From an uncultured Sphingomonadaceae bacterium (GTDB lineage: Bacteria; Pseudomonadota; Alphaproteobacteria; Sphingomonadales; Sphingomonadaceae): DNA of 7,141 bases. The notes under the pieces are model-generated. The model worked only from the letters and a program-made list of their open reading frames with translations. It was not told the origin of the DNA and did not search any database. This document shows, piece by piece, positions 1 to 6,116 of the stretch. The first letter of the stretch is position 1. The number at the start of each line of letters is the position of its first letter. The stretch is from positions 1 through 7,141 of the forward strand of contig CAMLKX010000099.1 in the NCBI GenBank assembly GCA_946480515.1, in the 5' to 3' direction. The position numbers were made by a program, and so were the translations under genes.

Positions 1-1368
1 ATTCTCCCGATCACGAAATTGCCCCGCGCCATCGAAGGTTTCTAGCGCAAGACCGGTCGGGTCCGTGTGCCTATGACAGCTGGCGCACTCCTCATCATCA
101 AGATGAGCGGTCAGACGCTCACGCGGGGTCTTGAACTTCGGATTGCTAGTGTCCTGGACGATGGTGAAATTGACGTTGGCAGGCGCGGTCGGCGTCTCCT
201 GACACATCAGCACTTCCCGCAGGGCCTTGCCGCGCAAAGTTGGTGAGGTCCGGCCCTCGTGAGAGTGCAACGCGAGGAAACTGATGTGGGTCAGCAGGCC
301 AACCCTCGGACTATCGGCGGGCAGGTCAACGATCGTCCAATCTTTCGGAGCATAGGGCATCCGGTAAAGCGGACTGAGCGTCCGGTTCATCGCCACTTTG
401 CGACTGGTGAACATGTCGCGGTAATCCCCGTGCTCGGCAATCAGCAGGTGAAGAACCGTGCGAAGCGTCTGTTCGCGGGCGGCTGCGGCTACTGAGGAGC
501 GGAATGCCGGGTAGATGAGTGCGTCCTTGGACAAACCGCCCAGCGCTTCCAACTGAAGGAAGTCCTCGAAAAAGGCCTTTGCCCCTTCGGTGAATCTTGG
601 TGAGGTCAGCAATCGATCGACTTGTCGGGACAGGCCCGCATCGGTCATCAGCTCGCCCGATCCGGCTGCGCGCAGAAGCTCATCGTCAGGCGTGCTGTTC
701 CACAAGAAGAAGCTGAGTTTGGTCGCTCTCGACCAGCCATCGAGCGTCAGCTTATCTGGGCTTCCGGGGTCTGGAACCAGATGGTCCACCTGGAACAGGA
801 ACGGAAGGTCGGACAGCATCCCCGCCAGCGTCGTGGCAAGACCGGCGTGAAAATCCCCCAGCACCCGCGCGGACGAGAGGGTGCTAGTCACTGCGAACTG
901 CTTTTCCTCTGGGTTCAGCGGGCGCCGGAACAGCCGCTTGCCGACACGTTCGAAGAAGTGGCCCGCGCATTCCGACCCGTCGCGATCCGAAGCTCCGGGG
1001 GAGCAGCCCACCAGTCGTTCACGATGCGGCGGATCAACCACCTGTTCGGCGATCACCCGGGCAATGGACTCATACTGTTCGGCGCCTCCCGGAGTAAGCG
1101 CAACGGTGCTCGTGCCAGCGGCTAGCAGTCCTTCGACACGAAGGTCCGGTTCGAAGCGCCCGCTCACCTTGATGTCATGACCGAAGATATCGGCGATTGC
1201 CGCCCGATATTGCGCCTCTGTGAGCCGCCGCAGCCGCGGCGCCTCTCCGTTTGAGGCGGGCGCATTGACTTCTGATCTCGCCTTTCCACCGGTCAGTACC
1301 CCGATACCAGTGGAGGCAACTGCGCAGCAGATCGCAACGGTGGAGAGTTTCTTCAACATGACTTTCAT
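1..1368 (-). CDS. DUF1592-family exported protein with CxxCH motif (C-terminus off window)
   Basis: The visible 456 codons match the DUF1587-DUF1595-DUF1592-DUF1588 architecture. Residues 1-30 look like a signal peptide: MKVMLKK, then a hydrophobic run, then GGKA. A DUF1587-like segment begins at about 46 (LRRLTEAQYR). A DUF1595-like segment covers about 134-195 (KRLFRRPLNPEEKQF). The DUF1592 segment covers about 205-340 (KLSFFLWNSTPDDELLRAA, then EQTLR and MFTSR). The DUF1588 segment follows (SPTLRGKALREVLMCQ, C389), ending in a c-type heme-like CASCH (C428, C431, H432) and DPTGLALETFDG. The DUF1585 domain normally found at the C-terminus must lie beyond position 1. The N-terminal cytochrome module seen in many planctomycete relatives is absent. 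The start at 1368 forms ATGA with the stop of the upstream gene, which implies translational coupling; an ATG at 1359 is an alternative. The function of these DUFs is unknown to me. A periplasmic, possibly redox, role is inferred. Confidence 0.9.
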   Translation of the reverse strand, partial: MKVMLKKLSTVAICCAVASTGIGVLTGGKARSEVNAPASNGEAPRLRRLTEAQYRAAIADIFGHDIKVSGRFEPDLRVEGLLAAGTSTVALTPGGAEQYESIARVIAEQVVDPPHRERLVGCSPGASDRDGSECAGHFFERVGKRLFRRPLNPEEKQFAVTSTLSSARVLGDFHAGLATTLAGMLSDLPFLFQVDHLVPDPGSPDKLTLDGWSRATKLSFFLWNSTPDDELLRAAGSGELMTDAGLSRQVDRLLTSPRFTEGAKAFFEDFLQLEALGGLSKDALIYPAFRSSVAAAAREQTLRTVLHLLIAEHGDYRDMFTSRKVAMNRTLSPLYRMPYAPKDWTIVDLPADSPRVGLLTHISFLALHSHEGRTSPTLRGKALREVLMCQETPTAPANVNFTIVQDTSNPKFKTPRERLTAHLDDEECASCHRHTDPTGLALETFDGAGQFRDREN

Positions 1369-2609
1369 CGAACGGCCACGCTTGCTGCTCTGGATCGGGT
1401 ATCACTCACCAGAAAGGCAGGCACTCCCCGGAACCTCAGGGCGCTTGAAATGGCCGTGTTGCGTTTGGTGCGTGGGTCGGGAAATGCATCGGCATAGGTC
1501 TGAATGGCATTCAGCAAGGCCGGGCAGGAGAGCTTGGTCAGGTTGGCGCCGACCTGTGTCGACTGAACGTACTGCTCGGCGATGCTCGCAATCGTATGAT
1601 AACCGAAGATTCCACCCTCGATCGACTCGTCTGGGCGGATGGTCGCTCGCAGGCGCGCCTTTCTCACCTCGCGATAGGAATCGACGATCTGTTCCTTGAG
1701 GCGAAACCGCAGGTCGAACGGCGCGGTCGTCAGGACACCGTTTTTAATCTGACCTTTGGCGGTCGAGTGAAATCGGGGGTTGGGATCGATGTCGAGACTG
1801 GTCCAGGCGATCGGCTTTCCAGCTGAGCTTTGCTCAATTGGCGAGCTGCTGGCGAAGAACCGGACCGTCACCTCCTTGTCGTTGTTCAGGTCGTCGACGC
1901 CGCTCACTTCCACTAGGGTCGGCGCCGCTTGCGATGTGATGACATTGTCCGCGACCGCCGGATCGCCAAAATCCTTCGTCGCGAAGTTACAGCCTGTGGC
2001 GCGGTACAGAGCATTATCGACACCTTCTGCGCCATCAACCCCGCGGTAATCCGTCGACTTGCTGCGGCCATCGAGATCGATCCCGAAAGCAACCTTGCCT
2101 CGATACTCCTCATTCCCAGTCGCAAGCATCGGAAAATCGTCAGGATTGGTGCAGCTGTCATAGGCAAACCGCTGGCCGAGGAAGACCACCGCGCCCTTGC
2201 CCGCCGGGATTTGATGCTTGGCTCGAAGCGCGTCTTCCTCCGCCGGTGTCAGCTTGCGGACCCCGCCGCCCTGATCGGCGCCAACCCCCGTCGGCACCAT
2301 TTTGAAGCCCAGCCGCTGAGCCATTAACCGTTGCAAGTCCTGCACCTTCTCGGGAGCGCCGTATTGCGCTCGCTCAGCCGGAGAAAGGCTTTGCAGGAAC
2401 AGATCAGCCGAACTTGGTGACGTCGCTTTGCAAGCGTTCGGCTCCTGATGAGCAGCAACATAAATCGTGCTGAGAACGAACCCATAAGTGCGCGATGCTG
2501 GAGCCGGGGCGGCGCCATTGAGCAGGGCCGCAACCATCATCAAACCACCCGCCGTCAAGGTCCGTCCTCCAATAACGCGCAGCGAGGCGGCACGATTGCG
2601 ATGACCCAT
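1365..2609 (-). CDS. Exported protein of unknown function, coupled to the DUF1592 gene
   Basis: This gene encodes 414 residues and I do not recognise its family. The frame stays open 25 codons further upstream, to an ATG at 2684. I place the start at 2609 because a strong AAGGAGAGG lies 9 nt before this ATG; a GTG at 2612 is possible. Residues about 1-39 form a signal peptide: a basic MGHRNR start, a hydrophobic stretch around LMMVAALL, and a small-residue APAPA cleavage zone. The mature part has four cysteines (60, 153, 207, 362) that could form disulfides, an acidic stretch with GIDLDG, and a VDNALYRATGC stretch. The second half (about 235-330) looks beta-rich and the C-terminus helical. 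No membrane helix is seen after the signal. The stop overlaps the next start by ATGA, so this protein and the DUF1592 protein are very probably made together and may share a periplasmic task. The call as a real gene is firm; the function is open. Confidence 0.85.
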   Translation of the reverse strand: MGHRNRAASLRVIGGRTLTAGGLMMVAALLNGAAPAPASRTYGFVLSTIYVAAHQEPNACKATSPSSADLFLQSLSPAERAQYGAPEKVQDLQRLMAQRLGFKMVPTGVGADQGGGVRKLTPAEEDALRAKHQIPAGKGAVVFLGQRFAYDSCTNPDDFPMLATGNEEYRGKVAFGIDLDGRSKSTDYRGVDGAEGVDNALYRATGCNFATKDFGDPAVADNVITSQAAPTLVEVSGVDDLNNDKEVTVRFFASSSPIEQSSAGKPIAWTSLDIDPNPRFHSTAKGQIKNGVLTTAPFDLRFRLKEQIVDSYREVRKARLRATIRPDESIEGGIFGYHTIASIAEQYVQSTQVGANLTKLSCPALLNAIQTYADAFPDPRTKRNTAISSALRFRGVPAFLVSDTRSRAASVAVR

Positions 2610-2618
2610 CACGGCGAT

Positions 2619-2627
2619 CCTCTCCTT
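2619..2627 (-). promoter_or_regulatory. Shine-Dalgarno sequence that decides the start of the unknown exported gene
   Basis: AAGGAGAGG on the minus strand is a near-perfect ribosome binding site. It lies 9 nt before the ATG at 2609 and 6 nt before a GTG at 2612. It argues against the far upstream ATG at 2684, which would add 25 residues that spoil the signal-peptide layout. Confidence 0.8.
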
Positions 2628-2671
2628 GTATTTTCCTTTATTTTGCGAACCCGCGAAGCGCCGCCACCCCG

Positions 2672-2722
2672 CTAATGTTCTCATACGCCGGTGAATCGTG
2701 GCAGGAACCTAAATTGTTCTCA
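2672..2722. repeat. Pair of near-identical CTAA(AT)TGTTCTCA motifs
   Basis: CTAATGTTCTCA at 2672-2683 recurs as CTAAATTGTTCTCA at 2709-2722, the same 12-mer with two extra bases after the first four. The shared 8-mers TGTTCTCA are 39 bp apart on the same strand. They lie 67-113 bp upstream of the start of the unknown exported gene. The pair could be a binding site for a regulator or chance. The upstream copy overlaps the weak -35 candidate TTGAGA. Confidence 0.4.
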
Positions 2723-2811
2723 ATCGAGGTCCGGGAACCGGCGCGGCGCCAGCTGCCTTGGTCACGTCCGAATGGCAGCACGGGATCATATCCGGGCGAT
2801 TGACTTCCAGG

Positions 2812-3705
2812 TCAGTCATCATCCGGTCCGACGCTATGGTCCGCGGCGATCTCCAGCGCTCGAACTAGTGCGGAATGGTCCGCATCTGCCCCGCCATGCG
2901 CGACGCAGGTGCTGAAGAGCTGCTGCGCAAGCGCTGTCGCCGGAAGAGCCACCCCAAGCGTCCGAGCTCCAGCGAGGGCTAGTCCGAGATCCTTCTGGTG
3001 CAGCCGGATTCGAAAGCCAGGGTCGAAGGTCCGCGCGATCATGCGCTGGCCATGCACCTCGAGCACACGTGAGGCTGCAAATCCCCCCATCAGCGCCTCA
3101 CGAACACGCGCGGGGTCGGCGCCTGCCTTTGCTGCGAATACCAACGCCTCAGCCACCGCCTCAATATTGAGAGCGACGATGATTTGATTGGCGACTTTAG
3201 TGATCTGACCAGCCCCGACATCCCCGACAAGCGTGATTGTCGTGCCCATTTGCTGAAGCAGCGGCAGCGCCCGTTTGAACGCCTCCTGCGTTCCCCCGCA
3301 CATGATCGTTAGCGCCGCATTACGTGCGCCGATCTCCCCGCCCGAAACCGGCGCGTCGACATAGTCGCCGCCGAGATCACTGATCCTCGCCGCGAATGCC
3401 CGGGTCGCGATCGGGTCGATCGAGCTCATATCGATGATGAGCGCCCCAGGAGAAATCGCCTCCGCAACGCCGCCCTCGCCGAACAGGACATGCTCGACGT
3501 CCGGAGTGTCCGGCAGCATCAGAATGACGCAATCGGCGCCGAGAGCAGCTTCAGCGGGAGAGTCGAAGATCGCCACATCTCCAGCTGCAAACTCCTGAGG
3601 AACGCCGGAGGGACGGCGGACAATGCGCAGTTCGTGCCCGGCACTCAGCAGGTGCCCGGCCATCGGGCGGCCCATAATTCCCAGTCCGATAAAGGCGATC
3701 TTCAT
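2812..3705 (-). CDS. glxR: 2-hydroxy-3-oxopropionate (tartronate semialdehyde) reductase
   Basis: This cytosolic enzyme of the beta-hydroxyacid dehydrogenase family reduces tartronate semialdehyde to D-glycerate with NAD(P)H. The 297 residues fit the family length of about 290-300. The Rossmann motif is FIGLGIMGRPMAG (5-17). The substrate-site motif is DAPVSGG (117-123). The catalytic lysine is K170 in GAGQITKVANQ, and the C-terminal HQKDL (236-240) is typical. The GIMGRPM motif and GQITKVANQIIVALN favour tartronate semialdehyde reductase over 3-hydroxyisobutyrate or threonate dehydrogenase, but cofactor preference cannot be read with certainty. The ATG at 3705 overlaps the stop of hyi as ATGA, so the two genes form an operon with coupled translation. 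The C-terminal end, HSVGPDDD, is acidic. The symbols garR and glxR are used for near-identical activities. Confidence 0.92.
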   Translation of the reverse strand: MKIAFIGLGIMGRPMAGHLLSAGHELRIVRRPSGVPQEFAAGDVAIFDSPAEAALGADCVILMLPDTPDVEHVLFGEGGVAEAISPGALIIDMSSIDPIATRAFAARISDLGGDYVDAPVSGGEIGARNAALTIMCGGTQEAFKRALPLLQQMGTTITLVGDVGAGQITKVANQIIVALNIEAVAEALVFAAKAGADPARVREALMGGFAASRVLEVHGQRMIARTFDPGFRIRLHQKDLGLALAGARTLGVALPATALAQQLFSTCVAHGGADADHSALVRALEIAADHSVGPDDD

Positions 3706-4496
3706 TGCGCTGTGTCCGACGAGTTGGCGAGATAGGGAGTTGCCCAGCCAAGTCCGGGCAATGTTTCTGCGGCCGGCCGGTATTCACACCCGACCCACCC
3801 TGTGTACCCGAGCGCATCGATGCGATCGAGAAGCCAGGGAAAATTGATTTCACCGCTGCCCGGTTCATTGCGCCCCGGGTTATCGGCAATCTGAATGTGC
3901 CCGATGAGATGGAGCAGCCGTTCGATGCTTCGGGCGAGATCGCCCTCCATGATTTGCATATGATAAACATCATATTGCAGGCGCAGATTTGGCCGATCGG
4001 CCTCCTCAAGCACTGCCACCGCATCCTCCGTGCCGGAGTAAAAGTAACCTGGGACATCGATCTTGGTGTTGATCGGCTCAACCAAAATTTCGATGCCTTC
4101 GTCGGAAACCAAGTCCGCGGCATATCGAAGATTTCCGATCAGCGTTTCCCGGTGCTCCGGATCGCGCGGAGCGACCCCCGCCATCAGGTGCAGCTTCCTG
4201 CATCCGAGCGCACCCGCATATTCCAACGCGCGAGCAACTCCCGCGCGGCATTCGCCAATGCGCTCAGGAAGCGCCCCGATCCCGCGTTCACCGGAATCCC
4301 AGTCGCCCGCCGGCAGGTTGAACAGAGCGACCTCCAAGCCAGTGTTCTCAATACGCTGGGCGATCAGGTCGGCAGGGAAGGCATAGGGAAACATGAACTC
4401 CACTGCGCGGAAGCCAGCGTCGGCGGCCGCGTCAAAGCGATCCAGGAAGGGGAGCTCGTTGAACATCAAGGATATGTTGGCAGCAAGGTTGACCAT
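3702..4496 (-). CDS. hyi: Hydroxypyruvate isomerase
   Basis: This TIM-barrel isomerase of the xylose isomerase/AP endonuclease 2 superfamily interconverts hydroxypyruvate and tartronate semialdehyde, the substrate of the next gene. The 264 residues match the family size of about 258-265. From memory of the Escherichia coli Hyi sequence, I see the same landmarks: VEFMFPY (32-38), NLPAGDW (60-66) with GERGI, VEPIN (139-143), LQYDVYHMQ (173-181), GHIQIADNP (199-207), EPGSGEIN (211-218) and WVGCEYRP (234-241). The likely catalytic or metal-binding residues are E140, D176, Q202 and E238. The start at 4496 is chosen because MVNLAANIS aligns with the family start and GGAG lies 5 nt upstream; the frame stays open 19 codons further, to 4553. 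Glyoxylate carboligase, which usually accompanies this pair, is not present here. OtnI-type 2-oxo-tetronate isomerase is a less likely alternative. Confidence 0.92.
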   Translation of the reverse strand: MVNLAANISLMFNELPFLDRFDAAADAGFRAVEFMFPYAFPADLIAQRIENTGLEVALFNLPAGDWDSGERGIGALPERIGECRAGVARALEYAGALGCRKLHLMAGVAPRDPEHRETLIGNLRYAADLVSDEGIEILVEPINTKIDVPGYFYSGTEDAVAVLEEADRPNLRLQYDVYHMQIMEGDLARSIERLLHLIGHIQIADNPGRNEPGSGEINFPWLLDRIDALGYTGWVGCEYRPAAETLPGLGWATPYLANSSDTAQ

Positions 4497-4501
4497 CACA
4501 G

Positions 4502-4505
4502 CTCC
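4502..4505 (-). promoter_or_regulatory. Ribosome binding site of hyi
   Basis: GGAG on the minus strand lies 5 nt before the ATG at 4496. It supports this start over the in-frame ATG at 4553, which would add 19 residues without family similarity. Confidence 0.6.
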
Positions 4506-4576
4506 AGACAGAAGATGCGGACTCGTTCGCTCAAAACACGAGCCCGGGAACAACGTCCATCACATTGGTTCCTGTC

Positions 4577-4602
4577 GGCCGGGTCTTCAGCTCGCCCCGG
4601 CC
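4577..4602. repeat. GC-rich inverted repeat, possible hairpin in the hyi leader
   Basis: GGCCGGG (4577-4583) and CCCGGCC (4596-4602) are perfect 7-bp inverted arms around a 12-nt loop. No T run follows on either strand, so it is not a standard terminator. It lies 81-106 bp before the hyi start and could be in the hyi 5' leader or be an operator. Confidence 0.5.
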
Positions 4603-4671
4603 TAAGCGTCCCACAACCCGAAAAGAGATCAAGCGGCCGCACAATGTCAGCGAGATCTGATTTCGCACCAG

Positions 4672-4701
4672 TGGTCATCGACCGCGTCTTCCGACTATCA
4701 T
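4672..4701 (+). promoter_or_regulatory. Candidate promoter of the FG-GAP gene
   Basis: TGGTCA (4672-4677; four of six consensus bases) and TATCAT (4696-4701; five of six) are separated by 18 bp. Transcription would start near 4708, leaving a short leader of about 20 nt before the ATG at 4728. This is judged by eye only and is weak evidence in a GC-rich genome. Confidence 0.3.
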
Positions 4702-4727
4702 CGACGAAAGCAACTGGGATGCTCGGG

Positions 4728-6116
4728 ATGAAGAATCGCACTGCAACTGCCATTGTCATGACTCGGTTGTTTGCGCGGTCCCGCCAGCTAAGCCTGCCGT
4801 CGTCAGTGCTGCTTTTCAGTCTTGCGATCGGCGCGGCGGCCAACGCCGATGCGCAGGACATGTCTGTGATCGAGCGCCCTTCCGCGGAATTTACTGACGT
4901 CAGCGCGACGAACCTGCCGCAATTCCCGACGCTGCACGCACTCGAAGCGGCATTCCTCGACGTCGATCGGGACGGCGATCTCGATATCGCAGTGGCCGTC
5001 GAATATGGCCCGAACCGCTTGTATCTCAACGATGGACAAGCACGCTTTACATGGCGCGAAGGTGCGTTCGGGACTGCTCGGCACGACAACGAGCATGTGC
5101 GCGCGGCAGACTTCGACAAAGACGGCAATATGGATGTCATATTCGTCGCCGAGGCAGACGAGGTTCACCAGCTGTTCCTGGGAGACGGTAGAGGCGGCTT
5201 CCGAAACGTTAGCGATCGGCTGCCCAGCGGTAGTCAGGGAAACGGTTTGGCGGTGGGTGACGTCAACCGTGATGGCTTACCCGACATTGTTATCGGGAAC
5301 ACCAGGGAGCGGGGCCCAGGCAAGCAGCCGCTTCCAGCCCATAACTTCCTATGGCTGAATGATCCAAACAGCCCAGGTCATTTTGTGGACGCGAGCAGGA
5401 CCAACCTGCCCGACACCAATGACCAGACGGAAGGCGTCCAACTGGCAGACATGGACGGCGACGGCGACCTGGATATGCTGATCGCCAGTCCGAGCCATCC
5501 AAACCGGCTGTTGATTAATGACGGAGCCGGCCGTTTCACCGATGCGTCAGAGCGTCTCGAACTCATGGTTCCGCTGGAAACGCGGGAAGTTCATGTGCTC
5601 GACGCCAACAAGGACGGCAGACCGGACATCCTGTACTTCAACCTCACCAGCAACAACCATGGCTGGGACAAGGACCCGCAGACCCGGCTGCTAATCAATG
5701 ACGGCAAGGGTCATTGGCGCGACGCGACGCAGCGCCTTCCAAAACATGTCTTCTCCAGCTGGGGCGGCACGGTCATCGACTTCAACCATGACAGTGCTCC
5801 CGACATCATTGTCGGCGCGATCCAAGTCCCCGGCTTTGTCCCGCTGCAAGCGCGTGCATGGCAAAATGACGGCCGTGGCAACTTTGCCGATGTGACTCTC
5901 AAGATGATTCCCAGTCTCACCGTCGGTCGAAGCTGGAGCATGACCCAGGGCGACCTCGATGGTGATCGCAAACCAGACCTCTTCATCGGCGGATGGGGTA
6001 CCCCTGCGCGTCTCCTCCTTACCAATCGAGCGATCATCAATTCGCAACGGGCTCGATTCCAGCCACTGCGTCCGGCGAGGCAATCCCCCGCTCGGCAAAA
6101 AAGTCCGGTGCGTTAA
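4728..6116 (+). CDS. Exported FG-GAP/VCBS repeat protein, predicted seven-bladed beta-propeller
   Basis: The 462 residues begin with a signal peptide: basic MKNR...RLFARSR, hydrophobic core about 21-38, and an ADA cleavage site at about 42. Seven calcium-loop repeats of the DxDxDGxxD type follow at 78-86, 128-136, 178-186, 241-249, 292-300, 351-359 and 409-417. Several are followed by an NDGxGxF-type turn (101, 264, 324, 380). Seven such repeats fit one complete integrin-alpha-like propeller. The glycine of the loop is lost in the last two (DFNHDSAPD and DLDGDRKPD). Such proteins are extracellular or periplasmic and mediate binding or adhesion; the ligand here is unknown and no enzyme domain is seen. 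An in-frame ATG at 4719 or 4758 could also start it; 4728 is preferred for the signal-peptide layout and a weak upstream GGGA. The last 27 residues are rich in Arg, Gln and Pro and are encoded opposite the 3' end of the convergent SDR gene. Confidence 0.88.
   Translation: MKNRTATAIVMTRLFARSRQLSLPSSVLLFSLAIGAAANADAQDMSVIERPSAEFTDVSATNLPQFPTLHALEAAFLDVDRDGDLDIAVAVEYGPNRLYLNDGQARFTWREGAFGTARHDNEHVRAADFDKDGNMDVIFVAEADEVHQLFLGDGRGGFRNVSDRLPSGSQGNGLAVGDVNRDGLPDIVIGNTRERGPGKQPLPAHNFLWLNDPNSPGHFVDASRTNLPDTNDQTEGVQLADMDGDGDLDMLIASPSHPNRLLINDGAGRFTDASERLELMVPLETREVHVLDANKDGRPDILYFNLTSNNHGWDKDPQTRLLINDGKGHWRDATQRLPKHVFSSWGGTVIDFNHDSAPDIIVGAIQVPGFVPLQARAWQNDGRGNFADVTLKMIPSLTVGRSWSMTQGDLDGDRKPDLFIGGWGTPARLLLTNRAIINSQRARFQPLRPARQSPARQKSPVR

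Larger units (their letters stand above)
2610..2811. other. Intergenic region between glxR and the DUF1592 unit
   Basis: About 200 bp with no supportable gene. It probably holds the promoter of the downstream exported pair. A weak minus-strand candidate is TTGAGA at 2723-2718 and CACGAT at 2700-2695 with a 17-bp spacer; only three of six bases of the -10 fit the consensus. The part next to the start codon is AT-rich on the coding side. A short GGCGC-G-GCGCC palindrome is present. I see no hairpin followed by a T run, so no intrinsic terminator after glxR can be called. Confidence 0.4.
4497..4727. other. Divergent intergenic region between hyi and the FG-GAP gene
   Basis: About 230 bp that must carry the promoters of both divergent transcripts. 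The plus-strand frame of the FG-GAP gene stays open across it but has no family similarity and no good upstream ribosome site, so it is treated as non-coding. A GC-rich hairpin and one candidate promoter are listed separately. I could not find a convincing -35/-10 pair for hyi. Confidence 0.5.

Noticed and set aside
622..1125. Plus-strand open frame of 167 codons
   Set aside because: It lies wholly antisense to the DUF1592/DUF1595 coding region and has no family similarity or ribosome site.
1175..1405. Minus-strand 76-codon frame at the junction of the two exported genes
   Set aside because: It is an alternative frame across the ATGA junction; both correct frames there are supported by domain content.
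2610..2684. N-terminal extension of the unknown exported protein to the ATG at 2684
   Set aside because: The strong AAGGAGAGG lies inside this stretch and points to the start at 2609; the extra residues would put 25 polar residues before the signal peptide.
2801..2814. TGAC-N6-GTCA inverted repeat at the glxR stop codon as a terminator
   Set aside because: The arms are only 4 bp and no T run follows.
3551..4123. Minus-strand 190-codon frame spanning the hyi-glxR junction
   Set aside because: It is an out-of-frame shadow of hyi and glxR, both of which are intact in their own frames, so no frameshift or fusion is indicated.
3705..4727. In-frame open extension of about 340 codons upstream of the FG-GAP gene, giving an 803-residue reading frame
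   Set aside because: It is antisense to the complete, well-conserved hyi gene, shows no domain, and would bury the clear signal peptide in mid-protein.
4496..5140. Minus-strand open frame of 214 codons overlapping the start of the FG-GAP gene
   Set aside because: It is the reverse complement of the conserved calcium-loop repeats, is rich in Arg/Ser as expected of antisense frames in GC-rich DNA, and shows no recognisable domain.
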